Shown: piece after piece, positions 7,618 to 15,523 of the stretch
How the letters are laid out: every line of letters begins with the position of its first letter
Position numbering within the stretch: position 1 is the first letter of the stretch
DNA from: JAXHUH01 sp034211175
Lineage (GTDB): Bacteria > Actinomycetota > Acidimicrobiia > Acidimicrobiales > CAIXPF01
Reading direction: 5' to 3'
Length of the DNA stretch: 24,318 bases
NCBI GenBank assembly: GCA_034211175.1
Contig: JAXHUH010000246.1
Span: forward strand, 1-24,318
Program-made: the position numbers and the translations under genes
The notes under the pieces: generated by a model
Seen by the model: the letters and a program-made list of their open reading frames with translations, nothing else
Told to the model about the DNA's origin: nothing
The model's database searches: none

Positions 7618-8913
7618 TCAGCCGACCGGGCGGCGGACGCGCACCCGGGTGATGCGGCGGCCGTCGGTGGCCTCGACCCGCAGCTGGTGGCCGTCGACGT
7701 CGACGACCGTCCCGGGGTCGGGCACGGCGCCGTGGGCGGCCAGGACGAGCCCGGCGATCGTGGTCGCGTCGTGCTCGCCGAACTCGAGGCCGTGGTCGTC
7801 GCGCAGCTCGGCGAGCGTGACGTCACCGGCGATCGTGGCCGAGCCGTCGTCGTTGTCGACGTACTCGTCGGTCGGCGGGCCGACCTCGTCGTCCATGACC
7901 TCGGCGATCAGGTCGTCGAGGGTGACGAGGCCGAGGGTGCCGCCGTACTCGTCGACGACGAGGATGGCGTGGGTCTGCAACTCCCGGAACCGCTCGAGCA
8001 GCCGCTCGCCGGTGGCGGTGGCGGTGACGCTCGGCAGTGGGCGCACGATGTCGGTGAGCGCCGGGGTGCCGCCGCGGTGGGCCCGGATCACGTCCTTCAC
8101 GTGGAGCATGCCGACGACGTGGTCGAGGTCGCCGTCGACGACCGGGTAGCGGCTGCGGGGCGAGGCGGCGATCCGGGCGGTGATGTCGTCGGTGGTCGCC
8201 GTGACGTCGAGGACCTCGAGCTCCGAGCGGGGCGTCATCAGCTCCTCGGCCCGGCGCTCGTCGAGGTCGAAGATGTTGTGGATCAGCTCGCGCTGCAGCG
8301 CACCGAGCTGGCCGGACTCGGCGGCCTCGTCGGTGACGATCTCCAGCTCGGCACTCGTGTGGAGCGACAGGCTCTTGTCGGGCTCGGGGATGCGCAGGAG
8401 GCGCAGCAGCCCGAGGGCGATCGTGTTGAGCACGTGGACCATCGGCCGGAACAGGATGCTGAACAGGCGCATGACCGGGTTGATCCGCAGGCTCACCGCC
8501 TCCGGCGCCTGGAGGGCGAGGGCCTTCGGGATCATCTCGCCGAGCACCACGTGGAGGTAGGTGATCGCGCTGAGGGCGACGATGAACCCGACCGTGTGGG
8601 CCGCGGCGTGGGACAGGCCCCAGTCCTCGAACGGCCCGTAGAGCCACGACGCGACCGCGGGCTCGCCGTACATGCCGAGGCCGATGCTGGCCAGCGTGAT
8701 GCCGAGCTGGGCGACGGCGATGTAGCCGTCCTTGCCGGTGGGGCGGTCGAACACGTCGACGAGCCAGCGGGCGACCCGGCTGCCGTCGTCGGCCAGGGCC
8801 TGGAGGCGGCTGCGGCGGGCGCCGACGAGCGCGAACTCGGCGGCGACGAACACGCCGTTGACCGCGACGAGCAGCACGATGACGAGGATGGGGAGGACGA
8901 CGTCGGCGATCAC
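7618..8913 (-). CDS. CNNM/CorC-HlyC family transporter-like protein with CBS pair (copy 2)
   Basis: The 431-residue product has a DUF21/CNNM membrane domain (helices about 3-28, 65-82 and 103-125, with GEMIPK at 125-130). A cytoplasmic CBS pair follows, beginning near LMTPRSELEVLD (225-236), then a C-terminal CorC_HlyC domain (about 345-430). Relatives are linked to Mg2+/Co2+ efflux or membrane-associated nucleotide sensing, with CBS domains often binding ATP-Mg; the ion here is unproven. The start GTG 8911-8913 overlaps the TGA of the upstream gene (GTGA), so the pair is translationally coupled and the products may form a heteromer. It converges on the enolase-family gene across 80 bases, which contain only a short GC palindrome (7558-7567) and no clear terminator. 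Confidence 0.9.
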   Translation of the reverse strand: MIADVVLPILVIVLLVAVNGVFVAAEFALVGARRSRLQALADDGSRVARWLVDVFDRPTGKDGYIAVAQLGITLASIGLGMYGEPAVASWLYGPFEDWGLSHAAAHTVGFIVALSAITYLHVVLGEMIPKALALQAPEAVSLRINPVMRLFSILFRPMVHVLNTIALGLLRLLRIPEPDKSLSLHTSAELEIVTDEAAESGQLGALQRELIHNIFDLDERRAEELMTPRSELEVLDVTATTDDITARIAASPRSRYPVVDGDLDHVVGMLHVKDVIRAHRGGTPALTDIVRPLPSVTATATGERLLERFRELQTHAILVVDEYGGTLGLVTLDDLIAEVMDDEVGPPTDEYVDNDDGSATIAGDVTLAELRDDHGLEFGEHDATTIAGLVLAAHGAVPDPGTVVDVDGHQLRVEATDGRRITRVRVRRPVG

Positions 8914-10211
8914 GACGGCTCCGACGACTCGTCTTCGGGCAGGTCGAAGCTGACCCGGACGACGCTGGTCTCGTCGATGACGTCGACCCGCAGCACGATG
9001 CCGGTGCCGGCCACCCTGGCCTCGTCGCCGACCACGGGGAGGCGCCCGAGCTCGTGCCACGCCAGCCCGCCGACGGTGTCGACGTCGGCGAGGGGCGTGC
9101 GCAGGTCGAAGCGGTCGACGAGTGCCTCGACGAGGACGTCGCCGCGGACGGAGACCCGGCGGCCGGTGACGATGACCGGCTCCTCCTCCTGGTCGAACTC
9201 GTCGAGGACCTCGCCGAAGATCTCCTCGACCGCGTCCTCCATCGTGACCAGGCCGACGACCGAGCCGAACTCGTTGACGACGACGGCGCAGTGCTCCGAC
9301 TCGGACCGCAGCCGGGCCCACAGCTCGGGCACGGACAGCATCTCGGCGACGTCGGGCACAGGGTGCATGATCTCGGTGACGGTCACCCCGGGGCGGTCGG
9401 CGGCGCGCAGGAACAGCTCGCGCAGGTCGACGATGCCGACGATGTCGTCGCCACCGCCCTCGACCGGGAACCGGGTGTACGGGCTGGCCGCCACCCGCCC
9501 GAGCGCATCGCCGACGGTCTCGTCGCCGACGACGGTCACGAGCCGGCGTCGGGGGGTCATGATCTCGCGGACGACCCGGTCCTCGACGTTCAACACCCCG
9601 GCGAGCATGTCCCGCTCCGAGGCGTCGATCAGCCCACCCTCGGCGCTGGCCCGGTAGAGACCGGCGAGCTCCTCCGGCGAGTGGACGTGGGCGTGGCTGT
9701 GGTCGCTGCTGAGCCCGAGGGCCCGCATCAGGGCGAAGGCCGAGCCGTTGAACACGGCGACGAGCGGCCGGAACAGCCACTGGCTGATCCGCATGGGCAC
9801 GAGCGTGGCGAGGGCCAGGCGCTCGGGGTAGCGCAGCGCCGCGGTCTTGGGGAGCAGCTCGCCGAGCACGACCTGGAGGGCGGTGATGAACACGAGGACG
9901 AGCACGATCGAGATGGCCTGGCCGCCGGAGCCGAACACCGGCTCGAGCAGCGGCGTGAGCTGGGCCTGGCCGTAGGCGCCGGCGACGAGGCTGCTCAGCG
10001 TGATGCCGATCTGGCAGGCGGCGACGTAGTTGTCGAGCCGCTTGGCGTCCTCGAGGATGGCGAGCAGGCCGCGGGCGGACGCGCTGCCGCCGTCGGCGCT
10101 CTCCTGGACGCGGGACCGGCGCGACCCGACGGTGGCGAACTCGGCGGCGACGTACAGCGCGTTGAACGCGACGAGCACGGCGAGCGCCACGAACGTGATG
10201 ACGAGGCTCAA
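8910..10211 (-). CDS. CNNM/CorC-HlyC family transporter-like protein with CBS pair (copy 1)
   Basis: The 433-residue product has the same order as its downstream partner: DUF21/CNNM membrane domain (helices about 3-24, 63-82 and 97-120, with GELLPK at 117-122), CBS pair starting at EIMTPRRRLVTVV (about 216) and a CorC_HlyC domain in the last 80 residues. An acidic stretch (FDQEEEP) links the last two, and a His-rich segment (HSHAHVH, 171-177) precedes the CBS domains and might touch metal. The start is TTG 10209-10211, the only one placing the first helix correctly; no strong Shine-Dalgarno sequence is seen. A TACGCT -10-like box lies on the minus strand at 10257-10262. It is the first gene of a two-gene operon. 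Confidence 0.9.
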   Translation of the reverse strand: MSLVITFVALAVLVAFNALYVAAEFATVGSRRSRVQESADGGSASARGLLAILEDAKRLDNYVAACQIGITLSSLVAGAYGQAQLTPLLEPVFGSGGQAISIVLVLVFITALQVVLGELLPKTAALRYPERLALATLVPMRISQWLFRPLVAVFNGSAFALMRALGLSSDHSHAHVHSPEELAGLYRASAEGGLIDASERDMLAGVLNVEDRVVREIMTPRRRLVTVVGDETVGDALGRVAASPYTRFPVEGGGDDIVGIVDLRELFLRAADRPGVTVTEIMHPVPDVAEMLSVPELWARLRSESEHCAVVVNEFGSVVGLVTMEDAVEEIFGEVLDEFDQEEEPVIVTGRRVSVRGDVLVEALVDRFDLRTPLADVDTVGGLAWHELGRLPVVGDEARVAGTGIVLRVDVIDETSVVRVSFDLPEDESSEPS

Positions 10212-10344
10212 CGGATCAGATCGGGAAGTGCGAAGGTCTCGGCAACAGGAGCCGAAGCGTAGCCGCTGCCGGCGGGTTGTCGTCCTGGCGCCGCGCGAAC
10301 CGCCGCGGACCGGAACCGTTTCGGGCCCCGCAGGGCGTCGCGGT

Positions 10345-10350
10345 TACGTT
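10345..10350 (+). promoter_or_regulatory. Possible -10 box (TACGTT) for the SDR gene
   Basis: TACGTT lies 66 bases before the SDR start. Transcription from here would begin near 10357, so the repeat array that follows would form the 5' leader. No clear -35 hexamer was seen. Confidence 0.3.
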
Positions 10351-10355
10351 CGCCC

Positions 10356-10400
10356 CAGCATCGGATGAACAGCATCGGATGACAGCATCGGATCGCAGCA
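10356..10400 (+). repeat. Three and a half direct repeats of CAGCATCGGATGA in the SDR leader
   Basis: Copies start at 10356, 10370, 10383 and (partial, CAGCA) 10396, with 13-14 base spacing, directly before the Shine-Dalgarno sequence. Two copies contain an ATG: one opens a 5-codon frame (10365-10382, stop TGA), the other a 23-codon frame that overlaps the SDR start out of frame (10379-10450). It could be slippage-prone leader sequence, a protein-binding array or short upstream reading frames. Confidence 0.5.
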
Positions 10401-10416
10401 CCGGGGGGAGCAGCAG

Positions 10417-11247
10417 ATGGACGAGCTCGTGGGGAAGACCGCCGTCGTGACGGGGGCGGGCTCGGGGATGGGCCGGGCGTTCGCCGAGCGCTTCGCCCGG
10501 GCCGGGATGAACGTCGTGCTCGCCGACGTGGAGGTGCCCAACCTCGAGACGGCGACGAAGGCCGTCGAGTCGTCGGGCGTCGAGGCGCTGGCCGTGCCGA
10601 CCGACGTGAGCGACGCCGCCGCGGTCGAGCGGCTGCGCGACGAGGCCGTCGGCCGGTTCGGCGCCGTGCACGTGGTGTGCAACAACGCCGGTGTCGGCGG
10701 GTTCCGGGACACGCTCGAGACCTGGCAGTGGGTGATCAACGTCAACCTGTGGGGTGTGGTCCACGGGATGCGCACGTTCCTGCCGCTGCTCCAGGAGCAG
10801 AACGAGGGCCACATCGTGAACACGGCGTCGATGGCCGGGATCATGCCCGGTTTCAGCGCCTACAGCGCGTCGAAGTGGGCCGTGGTCGGGATGAGCGAGG
10901 GCCTGTTCAGCCAGCTGAAGGCGGCCGGCTCGGCCGTCGGCGTGTCGTGCCTGTGCCCGGGCTTCGTGCGCACGGCGATCCTCGACAGCGAGCGCAACCT
11001 CCCCGAGTGGGCCGCGCCGCCCGCGTTGGCCGACGACGCGCCGACCGACCCGGCCCGGGAGATGATGGCCCAGTTCATGCGGGACTCGATCGCCTCGGGC
11101 CGCCCGCCCGAGGAGGTAGCCGACCTGGTCCACGACGCCGTCGTCAACGGCACGTTCTGGATCTTCACCGATCAGCGCATGGTCGACGCCCAACGCCCCC
11201 GCCTCGAGGCCTCCTCGCCGGCACCAACCCCGAGCCCTGGTCCCTGA
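10417..11247 (+). CDS. Short-chain dehydrogenase/reductase (SDR), probable C-terminal frameshift
   Basis: This is a classical SDR, 276 residues as read. It has the cofactor motif TGAGSGMG (12-19), NNAG (89-92), the active-site N110, S138 and the YxxxK pair Y149/K153 (YSASK). It should oxidise or reduce an alcohol/carbonyl with NAD(P); a preference for NAD is suggested by the acidic LADVE after strand 2. The ATG at 10417 has an excellent Shine-Dalgarno sequence (GGGGGGAG, six bases away). The literal C terminus, SSPAPTPSPGP, looks unnatural. One additional C at 11209-11211 would give LLAGTNPEPWSLMAADG and move the stop to 11264, which reads as a proper SDR tail. The substrate is unknown. The gene is divergent from the CNNM pair and convergent with the propeller protein. 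Confidence 0.9.
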   Translation: MDELVGKTAVVTGAGSGMGRAFAERFARAGMNVVLADVEVPNLETATKAVESSGVEALAVPTDVSDAAAVERLRDEAVGRFGAVHVVCNNAGVGGFRDTLETWQWVINVNLWGVVHGMRTFLPLLQEQNEGHIVNTASMAGIMPGFSAYSASKWAVVGMSEGLFSQLKAAGSAVGVSCLCPGFVRTAILDSERNLPEWAAPPALADDAPTDPAREMMAQFMRDSIASGRPPEEVADLVHDAVVNGTFWIFTDQRMVDAQRPRLEASSPAPTPSPGP

Positions 11248-13290
11248 TGGCCGCCGACGGCTGATCCGGTGGGCGACGAGCCGTTCCGTCCCTGCGGACA
11301 CGACGTGGATGGCGAGCCGGCCCCGGTCGTCGTGCTGGGTCCCGGTCACCCGACCGTCACCGACGTGGGTGCGCCACCTGACACTGCCGTCGGCGTCGTC
11401 GACCCGCACCAGGTCGCCGTCGACGGTCCGTGCGACGAGCGCCCGGCCATCGTCGACGTCGAGCACGTGGAGCAGCCCGGCGTCGAACGCCTCGGTGGGG
11501 CTGTCGAGGTCGGTCGTCCACACCGGCTCGCCGTTCCGACGGTCGTAGGCCCGCAACGAACCGCCCGTCGGGTCCACGCCGACGAGCGGGCTGTTGGTGA
11601 CGTCCATGAGGACGACGAGGTCGCCGATCGTCACCGGGTCGGCCCACTGCCACTCCGTCCCCTGCCGGCCCTCGGCGGTCCAGTGGACCTCGCCGGTGGC
11701 CGGGTCGATCGCGCGCAGCAGCGGAGCCCGGTCGTCGCCCTCGACGCCGAACGACGACCGCAGCAGCCAGGCACCGTCACCGAGCGGGGTGAAACCGGCG
11801 TCGCGCTCGGCCTCGTCCCGCTCGAGGCTCCATTCGATCGCGCCGCTGGCGGGCCTGATCCGGTGGAACGGACCGTTGGTCACCTCGACGTAGACGCCGT
11901 CCGGCCCGCCGTGGAGGAAGGTCGCCGCTCCCCCGGTCTCGACGGTCCAGACGACGTCGAGACTGGTGTCCGACACGGCGGTGATGCGGGTGTTGCCGGT
12001 GCGGTTGACCACGACCCCGGCGTCCTCGAAGCGCATCGGGCCCCAAGGAGCGCAGTTCCCGCACCCGGCGAGCTCGGGCCATCGGGATGCCAGCACCTCG
12101 CCGTAGCGGGACCCGAGCTCGATCGGACGGAGGTCGAACGCGTCGAGTGATGCGTCGAGGTCGAGCGACGACTCGACGGCGACCGACAGCAGCTCGTCCG
12201 GCCGGCAGAAGCGCACCGTGCCGCCGTCCTCGACGACGGCGCTCCCGAGTCGGTTCTCCGTCATGCCGTCCTGGTCGGCGCAGCGCTCGAACCGGACCGT
12301 GACCGTCCCGGCCGGCCCGTCGACGACGAACGGTGCGGGCGCCGGCCGCTGCGTGAGCGTGCGGAGACCGGTTCCGAGCTCGTGGGGGACGCTGAGTCGG
12401 AACCGCTCGCCCGTGACCAGCCGGACGTCGAAGACGGCGGTGCCGTCGCCGACGACCAGTGGCAGTCCGATCACCTGGCCGACCACGCCGTCGGGCACCA
12501 GGATGGCGGTCCAGAGCTCGTCGAGTGACACACCTCCCCCGGCGAGCTCGCGCCATCCCTCGCCACTCGGCTCGGCGATCACCGACGCCGCGGGCCCGTC
12601 CTGCCCGCACCCGACCCAGAAGCCCTCGGGGGCGACGCGCATCGGTTCCCCGTCGGCTGCCTGATCGGCGAACACGATGACGCTCTCGCCGGACGGTGCG
12701 CCGTCGATCGGGCCGGGACCGGCCAACCGGATCCGCACGGGCGAGCCGAGGCGCTCGACGTCGATGCCGGCGGCGTCGAACACCCGAACCTCGGCGACCG
12801 CGCCGTCGACGTCCGGCGTGATCGACAGGACCTCACCGCGCACGACCACGTCGACGGCTGCGGCGAGGTCGGCGGGCGACGTCGTCGGTCCGTGGTCGAT
12901 GTCGGGCATGCCGTCACGGAGGCGGGCCACCGTGGCGTCGAGGTCGCACCCGTCCGCCGGCGCCGGTCCACCGGGGGATCCGTCTCCGTTGCCCTCGCCC
13001 GGCGACGGTGTTCGGGGCCCATCGGCCGACACCGTGACGTCGTCGTCGACCGGGGAGCCGACGATCGCCCGGACGACGGCTACCGATGCGACGGCGACCA
13101 CGAGCACGGCTGCGGCCGCGGCGAGCACGGCGTGCCGGCGCCGCCGCGCACCCACTCGCGGACCGTCCACCGGCGAGCGATCGCCGGCGCGCACGCGGTC
13201 CCACACGTCGGGGACGGGAACTGCGTCGAGGGTCGCGAAGCGCTCGACGAGGCGCGGGTCCAACGGCTCGGCGCGTTCGTCAGCGGCCAT
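11165..13290 (-). CDS. Membrane-anchored PQQ-like propeller protein, candidate anti-sigma factor
   Basis: The ATG at 13288-13290 overlaps the end of the ECF sigma gene by 11 bases. The product has an Asp/Arg-rich cytoplasmic segment of about 50 residues (LDPRLVERFATLDAVPVPDVWDRV), one membrane helix (about 54-76), a Pro/Gly/Asp-rich spacer and a large extracytoplasmic region. The last third is a PQQ-like propeller with repeated W-bearing strands (IDPATGEVHW, YDRRNGEPVW, DGSVRW). Coupling to a sigma gene plus a one-helix topology suggests an anti-sigma factor that senses outside signals, but no zinc-binding anti-sigma motif is visible. As written, the frame lacks a stop and would run antisense through the SDR to 10216. 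Adding one base at about 11210 ends it at TGA 11165-11167. The end coordinate depends on that correction; reliable coding runs to about 11250. Confidence 0.75.
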
Positions 13291-13753
13291 CGGAGTCCTC
13301 CATCGTGACGCGGAGCGCGGCGTGGGCGCGGTGGAGCTGGACCCGTACCGCGCCGGGCGAGGTGTCGAGCAGTGAGGCGATCTCGGTGGGGGTGAACCCG
13401 CCGACGTAGCGGAGCACCACTGCGGCCCGCTGCTGGGGCGAGAGGTCCTGGAGCTGGGAGATGAGCTCAGCCGGGCCCCAGTCGAGCGCGGCGACGACGG
13501 CGGCCGAACCATCGAGCTCGACGAGGTGCGAGCGCTGCTCGAGCATCCCCGATGCGATCCGGAAGGCCGAGCGCCAGACCCAGGCCTCGACGTCACGGAT
13601 CGCCAGGCCGCGGCGCAGCGCTTGGCTGAACGCCTCCGCGACGGCATCGCTGGCCAGCTCCGGGTCCGCCCCGAACGCGAGCAGCGCCCGCCACAGGCGC
13701 GGGTGGATCCGCCGGTACACGGCCTCCACCCGATCGACGGTCACGTTCCCCAC
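13280..13753 (-). CDS. ECF-subfamily RNA polymerase sigma factor
   Basis: The 157-residue product has the two-domain ECF layout. A sigma-2 region lies at about 10-75 (DPELASDAVAEAFSQAL, then WVWRSAFRIASG). A sigma-4 helix-turn-helix lies at about 97-147, with LSPQQRAAVVLRYVGGFTPTEIASLL and then SPGAVRVQLHRA. It would direct RNA polymerase to a small stress or envelope regulon. The start GTG 13751-13753 is the first in frame; GTG 13742-13744 is an alternative. No Shine-Dalgarno sequence is clear. The 123 bases upstream contain a GTTAAC (13785-13790) that could belong to an autoregulated promoter, though no full ECF consensus was recognised. The downstream partner is the membrane propeller protein with which it overlaps. 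Confidence 0.88.
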   Translation of the reverse strand: MGNVTVDRVEAVYRRIHPRLWRALLAFGADPELASDAVAEAFSQALRRGLAIRDVEAWVWRSAFRIASGMLEQRSHLVELDGSAAVVAALDWGPAELISQLQDLSPQQRAAVVLRYVGGFTPTEIASLLDTSPGAVRVQLHRAHAALRVTMEDSDGR

Positions 13754-13876
13754 GACAGCACAGGGGCCCGTACCGCCCGCAGCGTTAACAGCCGCCCGGC
13801 ATCGTCAGGAACGGGGCGCGCCGGTGCGGCCGAACACGTTGGTGGTCGGGCTCGGCCGGGCAATGCCGGAGTGGGT

Positions 13877-15238
13877 TCATATTCGCCGGTGCCAGGTGGT
13901 GCGGCGGGTCACCGGATCGCGGACGATGCGGAACCGGTGTTTCTGGCGGTGGTGCCACCTGCAGCGACATCGCCCGTTGGCTTCGTCGGTGTGGCCGCCG
14001 TCGTTCCAGTCGTGGACGTGGTCGGCTTCGCAGCTCCGGGCGTCGATGTCGCAGCCCGGCCCGTCGCAGACCCGGTCCCGGATCGACAGCAACTGGCGCA
14101 GCACCCCGGTGAACAGGCGTTGGGCTCGCCCGTAGTTGATGACCACGCCGGGGGATCGGAACACGACCCGCCGGACGTGGCCCTCGACCGCGGCGGCGAC
14201 GGCGTTGGCGGGGTGGACGACGGTGCCGTCGTGCAGCTCGCTCCTTCCCTCGGCCGGGTGCTCGTACGGTGCGTCGGCCTGGCGCTTGAGCTCTTCGGTG
14301 AAGGTCTCCTCGTCGATGTGGATCACGACGAGCGGTTCGGGTCGTTTGCCGTCCTTCGGCGCGGTCTCCGCGCGGTGGGCCATCTCGACGAGTGCGTCGG
14401 CGCGTCGTTGCGGCGCAGTGCGCCACAACTTGTCGACCGACGCCGCCTCGGTTCCGAACTCGGCGACACAAGCGGCCCAGTCGGCTTCGAACAGCTCCTG
14501 TTCGATACGGCGCAAGGCTTCGTTGAACGCCGCGAACCCGATCGCATCGAGCGTCGCGTCGACCTTCCCACAGCCGTCCAGTAGCTTCGACGAATGGCAG
14601 GAACGTTCTTCCTGGCCCGGGTTCGGGTGCGGGTCCTCGTCCGGTTCGGTGCGCTGCTCGAAGTACTCGACCGCCTTCGCGAACCCGTCGTAAGGCAGAT
14701 CGCAAGCCGCGCCCACCAACAGCTCCTCCGCCTCGGTCACCACCTCGGCACGTCCCTTCGAACGAGCCTTCGCGATCCGCTCGACGTGCACAGAGCCGAT
14801 CTCGCCGTCGGCGAATGCCTCGGCCGCAACCGGCAGGTCCCGCAACTTGCGGCTCAGCGCCACACGCCGCTGGGCCACCGGCTTGTACTCACGACACTTG
14901 TCCGCCAACCACGTCGCTGCGCTGCGGTAGCCCGACAGCGCCCACTGCCCCGACGAGTCGAACCGCCCCAGCACCGTCGCCTCGACCGACTCGAGCCGCC
15001 GCCGCAACCCGGCCAGCTCCACCACCGCGTCACCCAGCTCGGCATCGACCAGATCCGCCGCCGTCTTCGAAGCGTGCGCTACGGCAATCTCGAGTTGATC
15101 AAACCGAGCGTCGGTCACCGCCGGCGACGCGAGCATCGCCCTCAGTTCGTCGACTGCACACACCACAGCATCGAACTCATCGATATCACCATCGACAGCG
15201 AGCCGCCGCACCGCCTCGATGATCTCCGCCGCCCGCAT
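13877..15238 (-). CDS. DUF222 / HNH endonuclease domain protein (13E12-repeat family)
   Basis: The 453-residue product has an N-terminal helical DUF222 domain (about 30-330, with the characteristic SGYRSAATWLADKC) and a C-terminal HNH nuclease domain. The HNH core is complete: zinc-type cysteines C391 and C396 (CDGPGC), catalytic DHVHDW (406-411), N421 and the HHRQKH end (429-434). The family is large and paralogous in actinobacteria, including the M. tuberculosis REP13E12 repeats, and is often tied to mobile DNA; its biological role is not settled. The start ATG 15236-15238 is preceded at seven bases by a TATCAT -10 box, so the mRNA is probably leaderless. It lies directly next to the NLR-like defence locus, and the sequence upstream is poorer in GC than its surroundings. 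Confidence 0.92.
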   Translation of the reverse strand: MRAAEIIEAVRRLAVDGDIDEFDAVVCAVDELRAMLASPAVTDARFDQLEIAVAHASKTAADLVDAELGDAVVELAGLRRRLESVEATVLGRFDSSGQWALSGYRSAATWLADKCREYKPVAQRRVALSRKLRDLPVAAEAFADGEIGSVHVERIAKARSKGRAEVVTEAEELLVGAACDLPYDGFAKAVEYFEQRTEPDEDPHPNPGQEERSCHSSKLLDGCGKVDATLDAIGFAAFNEALRRIEQELFEADWAACVAEFGTEAASVDKLWRTAPQRRADALVEMAHRAETAPKDGKRPEPLVVIHIDEETFTEELKRQADAPYEHPAEGRSELHDGTVVHPANAVAAAVEGHVRRVVFRSPGVVINYGRAQRLFTGVLRQLLSIRDRVCDGPGCDIDARSCEADHVHDWNDGGHTDEANGRCRCRWHHRQKHRFRIVRDPVTRRTTWHRRI

Positions 15239-15523
15239 GCGACAAATGATAACAAACCGAGCGTCATGGTTCGAACCGAATCACGAGGTTCTTCAAGTCT
15301 CACATAGCGCGTTGAGAAGAACACATCACCACGGAACGTGCCACACCAAACACATCAAAGGGCAATCGACACGACTACTTGCAGCTTCAGCGAGTGTCAA
15401 CGCACGTGCGTCGCGCGCCGGACCGGCGATGCGCCGAAGACCGCTCGCCTCCAGGATGGATCGGGGCCGGCCTCTCCCGACCCGGAACAGTTCCAGCTAC
15501 GCGGTACCGACCGATGGCGGAGC
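15239..15523. other. Lower-GC intergenic stretch between the HNH gene and the NLR-like locus
   Basis: This gene-free stretch of 285 bases is visibly richer in A/T in its first 150 bases than the rest of the window. It holds the HNH promoter at its left end and a GGTTCGAACC palindrome (15268-15277). No reading frame with convincing protein features and no clear terminator was seen. The composition break is compatible with a recombination border. Confidence 0.5.
15246..15251 (-). promoter_or_regulatory. -10 box TATCAT of the DUF222-HNH gene (leaderless type)
   Basis: TATCAT on the minus strand ends seven bases before the ATG at 15238. There is no Shine-Dalgarno sequence between them. The surrounding TTGTTATCATTTG is unusually A/T-rich for this window. 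Confidence 0.5.

Noticed and set aside
7538..9657. Very long plus-strand frame across the CNNM genes
   Set aside because: The minus strand encodes two complete CNNM/CBS proteins; the plus frame reads as Asp/Val/Arg/Gly shadow without recognisable motifs.
10216..11164. Open minus-strand frame continuing the propeller gene antisense through the SDR gene
   Set aside because: It is opposite a clear SDR, its translation is Arg/His/Gly-rich without domain features, and it exists only because of the suspected missing base near 11210.
15268..15277. GGTTCGAACC resembling a tRNA T-loop, possible attachment site
   Set aside because: Flanking bases cannot form a T-stem, no tRNA body or CCA end is nearby and no second copy was found.
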